Notes: a model not told the origin generated them from the sequence alone. A stretch of DNA of 64,000 bases from Anaerotignum sp. (GCF_030625865.1 NZ_DAOUQB010000006.1:1-64000), one strand, 5' to 3'; positions 34,206-44,003 are shown, numbered from the stretch's first letter. Translations and numbers: made by a program.

Positions 34206-35564
34206 ATGAAAGGAACCGTAGCATTCACTTCTTTAGGGTGTGACAAAAATAGAGTAGACAGCGAGGTTATGCTGGGCATATTGGCACAAAATGGCTTTCA
34301 AGCCATTGCTGATGAAGCACAGGCAGACATTATTGTTGTAAATACTTGTTGTTTTATTAAGGATGCCTTAGAGGAAAGTATTGAAACCATTTTGGAGATG
34401 GCGGAATATAAAAAGACAGGCAAGTGTAAAGGCTTAATCGTGGCTGGCTGTTTGGGACAGCGCTATGAGAAGGAATTTTTTCAGGAGTTGCCTGAGGTGG
34501 ATGCAATCATTGGTACTGCGGCATATGAATCTGTGGCAGAGGTGGCAGCGGATATTTTGGCGGGTAAAATGGGTGAGAAATATTTGGAAGATATTAACCG
34601 CCCTATGGAAAATGCCAATGGAAAATTACGGGTTCTTTCCACTGCCCCTTATTTTGCGTATTTAAAAATTTCCGAAGGCTGTGATAACCACTGCACTTAT
34701 TGTGTAATTCCCAAGCTTAGAGGAAAGCACCGCAGCCGTACCATGGAAAGCCTCGTGGAGGAGGCAGAAGTGTTGGCACAAAACGGGGTAAAGGAACTTG
34801 TGATTGTAGCTCAAGATACTTCTATTTATGGCCGAGATTTATATGGGGAACCAAAGCTCCATGTTTTGCTGGAGAAATTATCAAAAGTAGATGGGATAGA
34901 ATGGATTCGTTTGCTTTACTGTTATCCGGAAACCCTAACTCAGGAAACCATTGATGTAATGTTGAAAAATGAGAAAATATGTCATTACATTGATATGCCT
35001 ATTCAGCATGGAAACGATGCTGTATTGAAGCGTATGGGAAGAAAGAGCAATCAAGCTTTAATCAAAGAAAAAGTGACGGCATTGCGTAGGGCGATGCCCG
35101 ATATTGCCATTCGGACGACGCTAATTGTGGGCTTTCCAGGTGAAACGGAGGAGGAGTTCCAGGATTTGGTTCAGTTTGTTGAGGAAATGCGCTTTGATCG
35201 TTTGGGCGTATTTTCTTATTCCAGAGAAGACGGTACGCCTGCGGCAAACATGGAGAACCAGGTTGATGACCAGCTTAAGGAAATCAGACGGGATACCATT
35301 ATGGACATTCAAAAAAATATTGCTGCCTCCCTTTGTGAAAAAGAAGTTGGGAAGGTGGTACAGGTTTTGGTGGAAGGCAAGCTTCCGGGAGAAAACATTT
35401 ATTGCGGCCGTACCCGCAGGGATGCACCTGATATTGATGGATTGGTGTTTCTAAACGCCGAAGAAGAAATTTACTCCGGGGATTTTGTAACGGCAAGAAT
35501 TCGAGAAGCCGGAGATTATGATTTGATGGGAGATGTAATTTATGCAGATGAACCTGCCGAATAA
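34206..35564 (+). CDS. rimO: Ribosomal protein S12 methylthiotransferase RimO
   Basis: 452 residues. N-terminal UPF0004 domain with cysteines in SLGCDKNRVDSE, NTCCFI and GCLGQR, the radical SAM motif CDNHCTYC (CX3CX2C) near residue 160, and a C-terminal TRAM domain. It methylthiolates an aspartate of ribosomal protein S12; the SEGCDNHCTYCVIP form and lack of an MiaB-type start favour RimO over MiaB. GGGGAGG precedes ATG 34206, 16 bases after folD. It overlaps pgsA by 23 bases. Confidence 0.93.
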   Translation: MKGTVAFTSLGCDKNRVDSEVMLGILAQNGFQAIADEAQADIIVVNTCCFIKDALEESIETILEMAEYKKTGKCKGLIVAGCLGQRYEKEFFQELPEVDAIIGTAAYESVAEVAADILAGKMGEKYLEDINRPMENANGKLRVLSTAPYFAYLKISEGCDNHCTYCVIPKLRGKHRSRTMESLVEEAEVLAQNGVKELVIVAQDTSIYGRDLYGEPKLHVLLEKLSKVDGIEWIRLLYCYPETLTQETIDVMLKNEKICHYIDMPIQHGNDAVLKRMGRKSNQALIKEKVTALRRAMPDIAIRTTLIVGFPGETEEEFQDLVQFVEEMRFDRLGVFSYSREDGTPAANMENQVDDQLKEIRRDTIMDIQKNIAASLCEKEVGKVVQVLVEGKLPGENIYCGRTRRDAPDIDGLVFLNAEEEIYSGDFVTARIREAGDYDLMGDVIYADEPAE

Positions 35565-36081
35565 ACTGACAATGTTACGGGTAATTTTAATACCGGTATT
35601 CCTATTGGTACTGTTTTTGGCGCCTTCGCCCATAAATCGATATATCTCTGTTGCAATATTTATGATTGCCTCTCTAACAGATTTTTTGGACGGACATCTT
35701 GCGAGAAAATGGAATTTAGTAAGTAATTTCGGAAAATTTATGGATCCTTTGGCAGATAAGCTTTTGGTTATGGCTGCTTTGGTTTCTATGGTTCAGTTAG
35801 GAGATTTAGCAAGCTGGGTGGTTATTATTATTTTAGCCCGTGAGTTTGCGATCACAGGTTTTCGTACCCTTGCCATGGAGGCGAATATTGTAATGGCGGC
35901 AAGCTGGTGGGGAAAAGTAAAGACTACGGTGCAGATGATTATGATTATTGTAGTTCTTTTGGATTTACCCTTTGTGGGCATTTCTGTGGTAGAAGATATT
36001 TTAATTGGACTTGCAGTATTTTTCACCATTCTTTCCGGTGGAGATTATATTATAAAAAATAAACAGGTACTAAAGGGTTGA
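35542..36081 (+). CDS. pgsA: CDP-diacylglycerol-glycerol-3-phosphate 3-phosphatidyltransferase
   Basis: 179 residues with four to five membrane helices. The CDP-alcohol phosphotransferase motif is visible as SLTDFLDGHLARKWN followed by GKFMDPLADK (D-G-x2-A-R-x8-G-x3-D-x3-D). It makes phosphatidylglycerol phosphate at the membrane. ATG 35542 has GGGAG nine bases ahead; ATG 35548 is an alternative. The start lies inside rimO. Confidence 0.95.
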   Translation: MQMNLPNKLTMLRVILIPVFLLVLFLAPSPINRYISVAIFMIASLTDFLDGHLARKWNLVSNFGKFMDPLADKLLVMAALVSMVQLGDLASWVVIIILAREFAITGFRTLAMEANIVMAASWWGKVKTTVQMIMIIVVLLDLPFVGISVVEDILIGLAVFFTILSGGDYIIKNKQVLKG

Positions 36082-36084
36082 GGG

Positions 36085-36270
36085 TAGACCTTGGGGCGTT
36101 GCCCCAACTCCCCACTTGCTTTTTGTAAAAAGCAAGACCAAAAACTTTTATACAAACCCCATGTACATGCGGTTTAAAATAGGTTAAGGATGCAATGGCA
36201 AAGAAGTGCCATCTGTCCGAAGGACAGCTTTGCTGAGCAAAGTGCTGACCTGAACCCTTGTGGGTGTTTG
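36085..36270. repeat. Structured intergenic repeat element between pgsA and cinA
   Basis: A row of short perfect hairpins: TTGGGGC/GCCCCAA, CTTGCTTTTT/AAAAAGCAAG, ATGGCA/TGCCAT (36195/36207), CTGTCC/GGACAG (36213/36222) and CTTTGC/GCAAAG (36228/36237). The minus strand contains AAAGTTTTTGGTC (36136-36148), almost the same as 44415-44426, and both loci share GCAAAGTGCTGA-like bases. This suggests a degenerate dispersed repeat in opposite orientations. No coding potential is evident. Confidence 0.55.
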
Positions 36271-36337
36271 AGGGCAAAGCTTTCAAGGTTTTGTCTTTGT
36301 CTTTTGTGATTGAGGAAAGCCTTCAAGGTTTTCAACG

Positions 36338-36363
36338 AAAAAGAGCAGAATTGCTCTTTTTTT
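36338..36363 (+). terminator. Terminator ahead of cinA
   Basis: AAAAAGAGCA (36338-36347) and TGCTCTTTTT (36352-36361) pair perfectly with a T run. Probable end of the fhs-folD-rimO-pgsA transcript. Confidence 0.8.
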
Positions 36364-36377
36364 CTTTTTAAAAAGAC

Positions 36378-36406
36378 TTGGAAATTTTTCGTAAAGAGAA
36401 TACAAT
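36378..36406 (+). promoter_or_regulatory. Promoter of cinA
   Basis: TTGGAA (36378-36383), 17 nt, TACAAT (36401-36406), directly after the terminator. Confidence 0.65.
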
Positions 36407-36446
36407 GGAAGAGAACAGGTTGAAACATAAGATAAGGAGGAACGAT

Positions 36447-37688
36447 ATGAAAGCAGAAATTTTAGCAGTAGGCACAGAGCTATTGCTTGGAGATATCTTA
36501 AATACCAATGCCCAATATTTAGCCAGAGAGCTGGCAGCCTTAGGCATAGAGGTGTATTATCAAACGGTGGTGGGGGATAACCCAAAAAGATTGGAAGAAA
36601 CCATATATCATGCTTTTTCCAGAGCAGACTTGGTAATTACTACAGGGGGGTTAGGCCCAACAGAGGATGACCTGACCAAGGAAACAGCGGCAAAATATTT
36701 TGGTGAGCCTCTTGTTTTGGATGAAAAGGCATTGGCACAGATTCAAGTGTTTTTTGACCGTATTGGCAGAACCATGACAGAAAACAACAAAAAGCAGGCA
36801 TTTGTTCCTGAACATAACAGTGTTGTCATGTATAACGCAAACGGAACAGCCCCGGGAATTATCATAGAAAAAAATGGGAAAATAATGATTATGCTTCCCG
36901 GCCCGCCCAAAGAGGTTATGCCTATGTTTGAAGGACAGGCAAAACCTTATCTGGCAAGGAAACAGGAATATACCTTTATTTCCAGAGTGCTGCGGGTGGC
37001 TAGTGTTGGAGAGAGCGCTATGGAAGAAATGGTGAAGGACATTATTGATGCTCAAACAAATCCTACTATTGCCCCCTATGCGAAAGAAGGGGAGGCACTT
37101 TTACGTATTACGGCAAAAGCAAAGGACGAAGATGAGGCGAATCGTTTGATAGACCCCGTTGCAGCGGCGTTAAAGGAACGACTGGGAAAATCCGTTTACG
37201 CGGAAGGGGAAACAAATATGGAAACAGAGGTTGCCAAGTTATTGTTGGCTCAGAAGAAAACCATTGCTGTTGCGGAATCCTGTACAGGAGGGGAGATTTC
37301 TTCTCGACTGGTTCGTTTTCCCGGTATTTCAGAGGTGTTTTTGGAAGGCTGTGTAACCTACTCTAACGAGGCAAAGATGAAGCGTTTGGGCGTTGCGCAG
37401 GAAACCCTTGCAAAATTCAGTGCAGTAAGTAAGGAAACGGCTATGGAAATGGCGGCAGGCATTGCCAAAACTGCAGGAGCCCAAATCGGTATTGCAACAA
37501 CGGGTATCGCAGGCCCTGACGGAGGAAGTGAGGACAAGCCTGTGGGGTTGGTTTATATTGGTATCTACAAAGATGGAATGTCAGAGGCAAGAGAGTTTCA
37601 CTTTGTGGGTAACAGAAATAAAATAAGAGAACGGGCAACCTTCCAGGCTTTGGATTGGTTGCGGAGAAAATTGCAATATGAGAAATAA
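36447..37688 (+). CDS. cinA: CinA-family protein (NMN amidohydrolase / competence-damage type)
   Basis: 413 residues. The N-terminal molybdopterin-binding-like (COG1058) domain opens with AEILAVGTELLLGDI and has TTGGLGPTEDDLT. The C-terminal CinA domain has AVAESCTGG and GIATTGIAGPDGG and in other bacteria deamidates nicotinamide mononucleotide in pyridine nucleotide recycling. ATG 36447 follows AAGGAGG by six bases; the longer frame to 36378 covers the promoter. It stands upstream of recA, as in many Gram-positives, with one transporter gene between. Confidence 0.94.
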   Translation: MKAEILAVGTELLLGDILNTNAQYLARELAALGIEVYYQTVVGDNPKRLEETIYHAFSRADLVITTGGLGPTEDDLTKETAAKYFGEPLVLDEKALAQIQVFFDRIGRTMTENNKKQAFVPEHNSVVMYNANGTAPGIIIEKNGKIMIMLPGPPKEVMPMFEGQAKPYLARKQEYTFISRVLRVASVGESAMEEMVKDIIDAQTNPTIAPYAKEGEALLRITAKAKDEDEANRLIDPVAAALKERLGKSVYAEGETNMETEVAKLLLAQKKTIAVAESCTGGEISSRLVRFPGISEVFLEGCVTYSNEAKMKRLGVAQETLAKFSAVSKETAMEMAAGIAKTAGAQIGIATTGIAGPDGGSEDKPVGLVYIGIYKDGMSEAREFHFVGNRNKIRERATFQALDWLRRKLQYEK

Positions 37689-38556
37689 AGGGGATTGGAT
37701 GTTACTAATTGCCGCTGCCGTTGGCGGAGGTGGTTTCATCGGTGTAAAATTTTTGTTGGATTGGGGCTATACCCCCTATCAAGTAATGCTAGGCAGGTTT
37801 TTGATTGCTACGGCGTGTTTAAGCATTATCTATCACAAAAGATATCTGCAAATTACGAAGAATGAATGGAAAATGGGCAGTATTTTAGGTGCGCTTTTGG
37901 CAGCTACATTTCTACTGCTGACAGTGGGATTGCAATATACCTCACCATCGGTTAATGCATTTTTATGTAATACCCAGGCAGCCATTGTCCCCTTTCTTTG
38001 TTGGGCGGTTTTTGGAGAAAAGCCCTTACCCAGGTGTTTTTTAGCAGCCTTTTTCACGCTTTTTGGAGTAGCCCTTCTTTCCGTGACGGAAGATTTCAGA
38101 ATTGAGCTTGGGGCAATTTTGTCCTTTGGTGCAGCGGTGGCTTTTTCCATGCAAATGGCTTTTATGGGAAAAGCAGTACAGGAATGCGATTCTGTAAATA
38201 TTGCTTTGGTTGAACATTTAGCTGTAGCGGTGATTTCTTGCGTTATTGTGGCTGCAACGGAAATGCATATGCCACCTTTGAACGGACAGGCTATGGGCAG
38301 TTTTTTGTTTGTTGGTATACTCTGTACGGCAGTTTATTTTGTTTTGCAGTCTGTAGGGCAAAAGTTTACCTCTGCCAACAAAACTGCAATTATTATCACC
38401 TCAGAGTCTATCTTCGCGGCAATCATATCGGCGTTGTTTTATGGTGAACGTATGGGGTGGCGTGGCCTTATTGGGTGTGCTGTTATATTTGGGGCAATGA
38501 TATTGGCAGAAAAGCCAATAAGAAAAACAGTTGACACAGAGGGAGAAATAGGTTAA
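37678..38556 (+). CDS. EamA/DMT-family transporter, second
   Basis: 292 residues with about ten membrane segments in two EamA repeats; SESIFAAIISALFYGE is the end of the second one. Exporter of unknown substrate. It overlaps cinA by 11 bases and lies 42 bases before recA, thus interrupts the usual cinA-recA pair. It is not a near copy of the transporter at 26.2 kb. Confidence 0.88.
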   Translation: MRNKGDWMLLIAAAVGGGGFIGVKFLLDWGYTPYQVMLGRFLIATACLSIIYHKRYLQITKNEWKMGSILGALLAATFLLLTVGLQYTSPSVNAFLCNTQAAIVPFLCWAVFGEKPLPRCFLAAFFTLFGVALLSVTEDFRIELGAILSFGAAVAFSMQMAFMGKAVQECDSVNIALVEHLAVAVISCVIVAATEMHMPPLNGQAMGSFLFVGILCTAVYFVLQSVGQKFTSANKTAIIITSESIFAAIISALFYGERMGWRGLIGCAVIFGAMILAEKPIRKTVDTEGEIG

Positions 38557-38598
38557 CATAGGAACATGAGTTCGTTATTTAGAGAGGGTGGATATAAA

Positions 38599-39717
38599 TT
38601 GGCAAAAAAGGATGAATCCAAAAAAGATGATATACGTTTTGAAGATAAGGACAAGGCATTATCTGCTGCTTTAGGTTATATTGAAAAGCAATTTGGCAAG
38701 GGAGCTGTCATGAAGCTGGGAGATGGCAACCAGCAAATGAATGTTGAGGTTGTGCCAACAGGTTCCTTGAGCCTTGATGTGGCTTTGGGTGTTGGTGGCG
38801 TGCCGAAGGGCAGAATTATTGAAGTATATGGTCCCGAAGCTTCCGGTAAAACAACGGTTGCCCTACATATTGTTGCGGAAGTGCAAAAAAGGGGTGGCAT
38901 TGCAGGTTATATTGATGCAGAGCATGCACTGGATCCTGTTTACGCAAAGGCTTTGGGCGTAGATATTGACAACTTATATATTTCTCAACCTGATAACGGT
39001 GAACAGGCTTTGGAAATTGCGGAAACAATGGTGCGTTGTGGTGCTATTGATATTGTTATTGTTGACTCTGTGGCGGCGCTGGTTCCCAAAGCAGAAATCG
39101 AAGGTGAAATGGGTGACTCCCACGTTGGTTTGCAAGCCAGATTAATGAGCCAGGCATTAAGAAAGCTTACCGGTATTACCAATAAATCCAAGTGTACTGT
39201 GGTTTTTATTAATCAGTTAAGAGAGAAAATCGGCGTTACTTACGGTAACCCTGAAACCACTACAGGTGGACGGGCATTAAAGTTTTATGCATCGGTTCGT
39301 ATTGACATCAGAAAAGCAGATGTACTAAAACAAGGCACGGAATTGGTTGGGAACCGTGTTAGGGTTAAGGTTGCAAAAAATAAAGTGGCGCCTCCTTTTA
39401 AAACCGCAGAGTTTGACATTGTATATGGTCAAGGAATTTCTAAGGAAGGGGATATTTTAGATTTAGCCGCAGAGGTAAGTATTATTAATAAAAGCGGTTC
39501 ATGGTATTCCTATAAAGAAACCAGAATTGGTCAGGGCAGAGAGAATGCAAAACAGTTTTTAAAAGAGCATCCGGATATCTGTACTGAGGTGGAAAATGCG
39601 GTAAGAGTGGAATATGGATTGCCTACTTTGACAGAGATAAAGAATCCGGAGAAACAAGAAGGACAGGAAACGGAAGATAACAAGGATACTTCAGTTGTAG
39701 AGTTGGATTTGGAATAA
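38599..39717 (+). CDS. recA: Recombinase RecA
   Basis: 372 residues. RecA core with Walker [10 protein letters not shown] near residue 78, the [12 protein letters not shown] segment and the L2 loop region [20 protein letters not shown]. It carries out strand exchange in recombinational repair and stimulates LexA cleavage. TTG 38599 is preferred for GAGGGTGG at 38583-38590 and gives the usual start LAKKDE; ATG 38566 would add 11 residues with a weaker site. No LexA-type box is recognised upstream. Confidence 0.97.
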   Translation: MAKKDESKKDDIRFEDKDKALSAALGYIEKQFGKGAVMKLGDGNQQMNVEVVPTGSLSLDVALGVGGVPKGRIIEVYGPEASGKTTVALHIVAEVQKRGGIAGYIDAEHALDPVYAKALGVDIDNLYISQPDNGEQALEIAETMVRCGAIDIVIVDSVAALVPKAEIEGEMGDSHVGLQARLMSQALRKLTGITNKSKCTVVFINQLREKIGVTYGNPETTTGGRALKFYASVRIDIRKADVLKQGTELVGNRVRVKVAKNKVAPPFKTAEFDIVYGQGISKEGDILDLAAEVSIINKSGSWYSYKETRIGQGRENAKQFLKEHPDICTEVENAVRVEYGLPTLTEIKNPEKQEGQETEDNKDTSVVELDLE

Positions 39718-39720
39718 CAT

Positions 39721-39752
39721 AAAAGCCGGCTATCATAAGATAGTCGGTTTTT
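39721..39752 (+). terminator. Terminator of recA
   Basis: AAAAGCCGGCTATC pairs with GATAGTCGGTTTTT across an ATAA loop, with a T run, directly after the stop. Confidence 0.9.
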
Positions 39753-39824
39753 ATAGTTATAATTATCGTAGTGTATGTAAAAAGATTATGTTATAATAAT
39801 GAAAAAGCGAGGAGAAGACGCATA

Positions 39825-40451
39825 ATGTTGGTTACAAAAATGATTCCCCAAAAGAGAGATCCTGCAAAATATAACATTTATATTGATGGGGAATATCTAT
39901 TTGCCCTTCCTGCGCAAGATTTAGCGTATTTTAATATTAAGGAGGGAAAGGAGATACCTGAAAAAACCGTTTCATTTATACAAAAAAATTTGATTTATAT
40001 GCAGGCACAGGATAAAGCCCTGAATTTTATCGGATATAAAATGCGGACGGAAAAAGAAGTGCGGCAGAAGCTGTTAGAAAATGATTTTACACATGAAATT
40101 ATTGAAGAAGTTATGGTCTTTTTATGCAAATATAAATATATTAATGATAGGGACTACGCACAAAAATATATAAAAGAACGTTTACGTCTAAGTCCCAGAG
40201 GTGCTTATGCATTGCGTATGGAACTGCTGCAAAGAGGAATTTCTGACCAAATTTGCCAAGAGGTATTGGAGTTGACGGAGTTTTCCGAAACAGAAGATGC
40301 CATAAAGTGGTTGGAGAGAAAAACAAAGGGGCAGTGGCCGCCAGACGAAAAAAAGAAAAAGCAACTTTATGTTTTTTTGCAACGGAAAGGCTATTCCTAC
40401 AGTGTGATTAAGGAAGCCTTTGTAGAAATGGATCAAGAACAGGCGAAATAG
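39825..40451 (+). CDS. recX: Regulatory protein RecX
   Basis: 208 residues. Three-helix RecX repeats with RTEKEVRQKLLEN near residue 75 and YINDRDYAQKYI, the typical core. RecX binds RecA filaments and modulates them. ATG 39825 follows GAGGAG; the longer frame to 39771 has no ribosome site. It is separated from recA by a terminator but keeps the usual neighbourhood. Confidence 0.93.
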   Translation: MLVTKMIPQKRDPAKYNIYIDGEYLFALPAQDLAYFNIKEGKEIPEKTVSFIQKNLIYMQAQDKALNFIGYKMRTEKEVRQKLLENDFTHEIIEEVMVFLCKYKYINDRDYAQKYIKERLRLSPRGAYALRMELLQRGISDQICQEVLELTEFSETEDAIKWLERKTKGQWPPDEKKKKQLYVFLQRKGYSYSVIKEAFVEMDQEQAK

Positions 40452-40462
40452 GATGTGAGAGC

Positions 40463-43234
40463 ATGAGTTTTTATTTAGCTGAAATAAGAGAGCTTCGGAA
40501 AAACTTTATGGAATCATATAAGGACGGTGATTTCAAAAAGGCTTTATTTCTGGGAAAATATTTATTAGATATTTATAAAGAAACCGGGGATATGGAGCAT
40601 CCGGGGCTTGCAGAGGATACCCATAATGTTGGGGTTATTTTTGATGAATTGGGCTTATATGATAAAGCTGCGGAGTATTATCGTCAGGCAGCTGCATTGA
40701 AAAAAGTTCGTTTCGGCGAATCAGCCACATTTGCCGATACATTAAATAATTTAGCCATTGCTTATAACAATTTAGGTCTGCACGAAGAAGCTTTAAAAAC
40801 CCATGTGCGTGTATTAGAAGTACGTGAAAAAAAGCTGGGACGAGAGCACATTGACTATATACATTCGTTATATAATTTGGGTAATACTTATGAAGCCTTG
40901 AAGCAATACGAAAAGGCTCTTGAAAGCCATAGAAAGGCACTGGAGAAGAGCCGTAAATGCAAGACATTGAAAATGATGGATGTAGCGGATATCCATGCAT
41001 CCATGGCACGTTCCTTTGAAAAAGTTGGGAATTATAAAAAAACAATTTATTATTATGAATTTGCCTTGGATATTATTGAAAAAAGGATAGGTTCACGTAG
41101 TCTCCCTTATATTATTAATGCGCTTTCTCTGGCTTTCGTTTGCGAAAAGAGTGAGTTTACAGGACTTGCGGTGGAATACTTTGAGCGTGCAGTGGACATT
41201 CGCAGAAAGATGTTTCCCGAAGGGCAGATAGACTATGTGAATAACTTAAATTATCTTGCTGACCTATGCCTTAAAGATGGTCAAACTGAAAAATCCTTAC
41301 AATTACACAAGACTGCATTAGAGTTGGTGGAGCAGGAATTTGAACAAACACATTTATTATATATGGATATATTGGATCGAATTGCTCTTGACCATTGTGC
41401 TCTCCAGGATTTTAAGGGGGCATTGGAATTTAGCCAAAAGGCACTGGAGTTACGAAAAACGACGGCGCCGGAAGATGGAATTGAAATTACAAAAAGCTAC
41501 ATAACATTGGGTGAAATTTCTATCCAAATGAATAATTGTATGCAGGCCTTAATTTATTATAAAAAAGCACTGGACATTCTGGGAGAGGACAGTGGTGAAA
41601 ACGCAAGTATCATTGATGATATTTGGTGTAAAATTGCTCAATTATTTGACCATCAAGGAGTATATGAGGCAGCAGCCTTTCTTTATGAGACTGTATTAAA
41701 ACGGAAGAGAGCACTTTCTACTTTCAATAGGGAAGATGAAATTATGCTGATGAGAGCCCTTGCACAAACGCGCCGAAAGCAGGAAGAATATATGAAGGCG
41801 GTAGTGATTTGCCTAGAAATGGAAATCGCTGCAAAGGAGCTTTTTGGGAAAGAACATTTCAAGTATGCTGAGGTGCTAAAGCAGTTGGGGGTTGCATATG
41901 GAAAATCGGGAGATTTGGTAGCTGCATCAAAATGCTTGGAAGAGGCACTGATGATTCAAAAGGAAACATTAGATGAGGATAATCCTATTTACATAAAAAC
42001 ATTAGTGACTTTTGGTCAGGTTTGTTTTTACCGAGGAAATTGTACTCGGGCGATTCAGCTTTTCAAGGAACGTAATGATGTGAATTTTGAGGAAACAGCC
42101 GAGGAGCAAAGGGAGGCTGCCTGTACGCTGTTGGCGATTGGGAACTGCTACCTGAAATTTGGGGATAGAGAACGGGCAGAAGCTTATCTGACAGAGGCAG
42201 AGGGCAAAATTATTCGAAGCAGGCTAGTGCCAAATGAAAAATATAATCGCTTAAAAGAGATTTATGCAGAAGCTAAAAATGGTAAATTTTCTTTCATCAG
42301 ACAGCAAAGACGGCGTATGCTGGACGGGGAGCGCAAATGTTTGGAGGAAACCGTTATTTTTATGACGCGGTTTTATCACGAAAATATTAATAAAGACAGA
42401 GGGGAAAGGGTAAGAAGGGCATTTGCTGCTTTTTCATTGGGTGAAATGTGTCAACGCCTTGGGAAAAAGGAAGAAGCGGTATATTGGTATATTTTGGCGG
42501 AAAAACAAGCGGAACCGGAATATTATGTGCGGACTTGTACACGATTAGGGGAAGCTTATCTGCTATATGGAGAAGAAGAAAAAGCATTTCAAAAATTTAT
42601 TAATGCCAAAGAGTATATTGGAGAATACGGTGATAAAAATACTCTGGAATATTGTCGTATATTGGGTTACATTGGTGATTATTTTTACAGAAAAGGCAGT
42701 AAGGAAATGGCACTGAGTTTTTATCTTTTATGGAAACAGATTTATAAAGAATTAAGCTTACCTGATTGCCCATATTATAATGAGAGACTGGAAAAAGTCG
42801 CAAAAATTTTGGAGGCTTTGGAAAAATACAAAGAGGCCTTGGAACTGTATTATGTTTTGTCGGTGTCGGTAAGAAACCGGGAGGGTGAAACTACCAAGTA
42901 TGGGAAGCTGCTTTTGCGTGGCGCAAGTCTTCATATTCATTTAGGCCATACGAAAGAAGCGGAAACATTGCTGGATCATGTTTTGGTTTTGGCAGGAAAA
43001 AATGGAATCACAACGGAAAGTTTCGGAAAACTCTGTGACAAGGTTGGAAGGCTTTATAATTTGGCGGGGTTAAACGAAAAAGCCCTTGAAGCTTTAAAAT
43101 TGGCATACCAGGAAAGCCTGGATGGAAAAAAATGTATAACAAAGGAAGGCGTACAGCTTTTATGTGAGCTTCTTTGGAAAATGGGAGATAATCAGGCTTA
43201 TTTTTCCGTAAAAAATGGGTGTGAAATAGAATAG
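40463..43234 (+). CDS. Large tetratricopeptide repeat (TPR) protein
   Basis: 923 residues made almost entirely of helical TPR units of about 42 residues, many of the kinesin light chain-like type with A-x-x-x-N-N-L-A-x-A-Y-x-N-L-G spacing (LNNLAIAYNNLGLHEEAL near 95) and YNLGNTYEALKQYEKALE. No signal peptide, membrane segment, HTH or enzymatic domain is seen, so it is a cytosolic scaffold of unknown partner. It begins 11 bases after recX and lies before the rplU promoter. TPR proteins bind peptides or other proteins in stress and signalling complexes; the role here is unknown. Confidence 0.85.
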   Translation: MSFYLAEIRELRKNFMESYKDGDFKKALFLGKYLLDIYKETGDMEHPGLAEDTHNVGVIFDELGLYDKAAEYYRQAAALKKVRFGESATFADTLNNLAIAYNNLGLHEEALKTHVRVLEVREKKLGREHIDYIHSLYNLGNTYEALKQYEKALESHRKALEKSRKCKTLKMMDVADIHASMARSFEKVGNYKKTIYYYEFALDIIEKRIGSRSLPYIINALSLAFVCEKSEFTGLAVEYFERAVDIRRKMFPEGQIDYVNNLNYLADLCLKDGQTEKSLQLHKTALELVEQEFEQTHLLYMDILDRIALDHCALQDFKGALEFSQKALELRKTTAPEDGIEITKSYITLGEISIQMNNCMQALIYYKKALDILGEDSGENASIIDDIWCKIAQLFDHQGVYEAAAFLYETVLKRKRALSTFNREDEIMLMRALAQTRRKQEEYMKAVVICLEMEIAAKELFGKEHFKYAEVLKQLGVAYGKSGDLVAASKCLEEALMIQKETLDEDNPIYIKTLVTFGQVCFYRGNCTRAIQLFKERNDVNFEETAEEQREAACTLLAIGNCYLKFGDRERAEAYLTEAEGKIIRSRLVPNEKYNRLKEIYAEAKNGKFSFIRQQRRRMLDGERKCLEETVIFMTRFYHENINKDRGERVRRAFAAFSLGEMCQRLGKKEEAVYWYILAEKQAEPEYYVRTCTRLGEAYLLYGEEEKAFQKFINAKEYIGEYGDKNTLEYCRILGYIGDYFYRKGSKEMALSFYLLWKQIYKELSLPDCPYYNERLEKVAKILEALEKYKEALELYYVLSVSVRNREGETTKYGKLLLRGASLHIHLGHTKEAETLLDHVLVLAGKNGITTESFGKLCDKVGRLYNLAGLNEKALEALKLAYQESLDGKKCITKEGVQLLCELLWKMGDNQAYFSVKNGCEIE

Positions 43235-43240
43235 TTTTTG

Positions 43241-43269
43241 TTGACATGGTTTTTTTGCTGTGATACTAT
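43241..43269 (+). promoter_or_regulatory. Promoter of rplU-prp-rpmA
   Basis: TTGACA (43241-43246), 17 nt, TACTAT (43264-43269), right after the TPR gene stop. Confidence 0.75.
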
Positions 43270-43282
43270 ATTGTAGTATGTT

Positions 43283-43340
43283 CAGCCGCACGAAGAGGTT
43301 TTAAAATCAAAGAAAGGCTTTGGTTACCACATTCGGCGAG
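43283..43340 (+). ncRNA. Probable L21 leader (ribosomal protein autoregulatory RNA)
   Basis: A GCCG/CGGC outer pair (43285/43334) and a CAAAG-CTTTG inner hairpin, followed by a purine-rich stretch up to the GGAGG of rplU. Position and shape fit the L21 leader motif of Firmicutes, which binds L21 or another ribosomal protein to limit its own synthesis. I could not check the covariance model. Confidence 0.5.
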
Positions 43341-43362
43341 TAAATTGCGAGGAGGTGTTCGG

Positions 43363-43668
43363 ATGTACGCAATTATTGAAACAGGCGGAAAGCAGTACAA
43401 GGTAGCTGAAGGTGATGTGATCACAGTTGAAAAGTTAGGCGTAGAAGCTGGTCAGGAATTTACTTTTGACAAGGTTCTTGTTTTGGCAAAAGACGGTGAC
43501 GTGAAAGTAGGCGCTCCTTATGTTGAAGGTGCTGCTGTTACAGCTTCTGTAATTGGTGATGGAAGAGAAAAAAAGGTTATTGTTTATAAGTACAAACCTA
43601 AAAAGGGCTTTCATAAGAAAAGAGGCCATAGACAGCCTTTTACAAAATTACAGATTAAATCTATCTAA
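43363..43668 (+). CDS. rplU: 50S ribosomal protein L21
   Basis: 101 residues. The opening [14 protein letters not shown] and the C-terminal [13 protein letters not shown] are typical of L21. ATG 43363 follows GGAGGTG; an upstream ATG at 43345 is in the leader. First gene of the conserved rplU-prp-rpmA cluster. Confidence 0.98.
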   Translation: MYAIIETGGKQYKVAEGDVITVEKLGVEAGQEFTFDKVLVLAKDGDVKVGAPYVEGAAVTASVIGDGREKKVIVYKYKPKKGFHKKRGHRQPFTKLQIKSI

Positions 43669-43670
43669 TT

Positions 43671-44003
43671 ATGATAAACGCTACTATTTATCGTAAAGAC
43701 GGAAAAATTTGCGGAGTTGAGCTAACCGGGCATGCGGGATATGCAAAAAGCGGAAAAGATATCGTTTGTTCTGCTGTATCTGCATTGACATTGAATACGG
43801 TAAATGCCATTGAGCACTTTACAGAAATTCCATTTCGCTGTGAGGCGGATGAGAAAAAAGGCGGTTTTCTCAAAATCCTTTTCCCTTTAGAGGGTATGGC
43901 TGACCATGACACACAGCTTTTATTGCAAACGCTGGAGATGGGTCTGTCAGCAATAGAAACAGAATATAATCAGTATTTTACTTTGAATTATAAGGAGGTG
44001 TAA
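43671..44003 (+). CDS. prp: Ribosomal-processing cysteine protease Prp
   Basis: 110 residues. The catalytic His lies in GHAGYAKSG near residue 22 and the Cys in DIVCSAVSAL near residue 34. In Firmicutes Prp removes the N-terminal extension of ribosomal protein L27, and the neighbouring rpmA has such an extension. It is located two bases after rplU and overlaps nothing; rpmA starts four bases after its stop. Confidence 0.94.
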   Translation: MINATIYRKDGKICGVELTGHAGYAKSGKDIVCSAVSALTLNTVNAIEHFTEIPFRCEADEKKGGFLKILFPLEGMADHDTQLLLQTLEMGLSAIETEYNQYFTLNYKEV

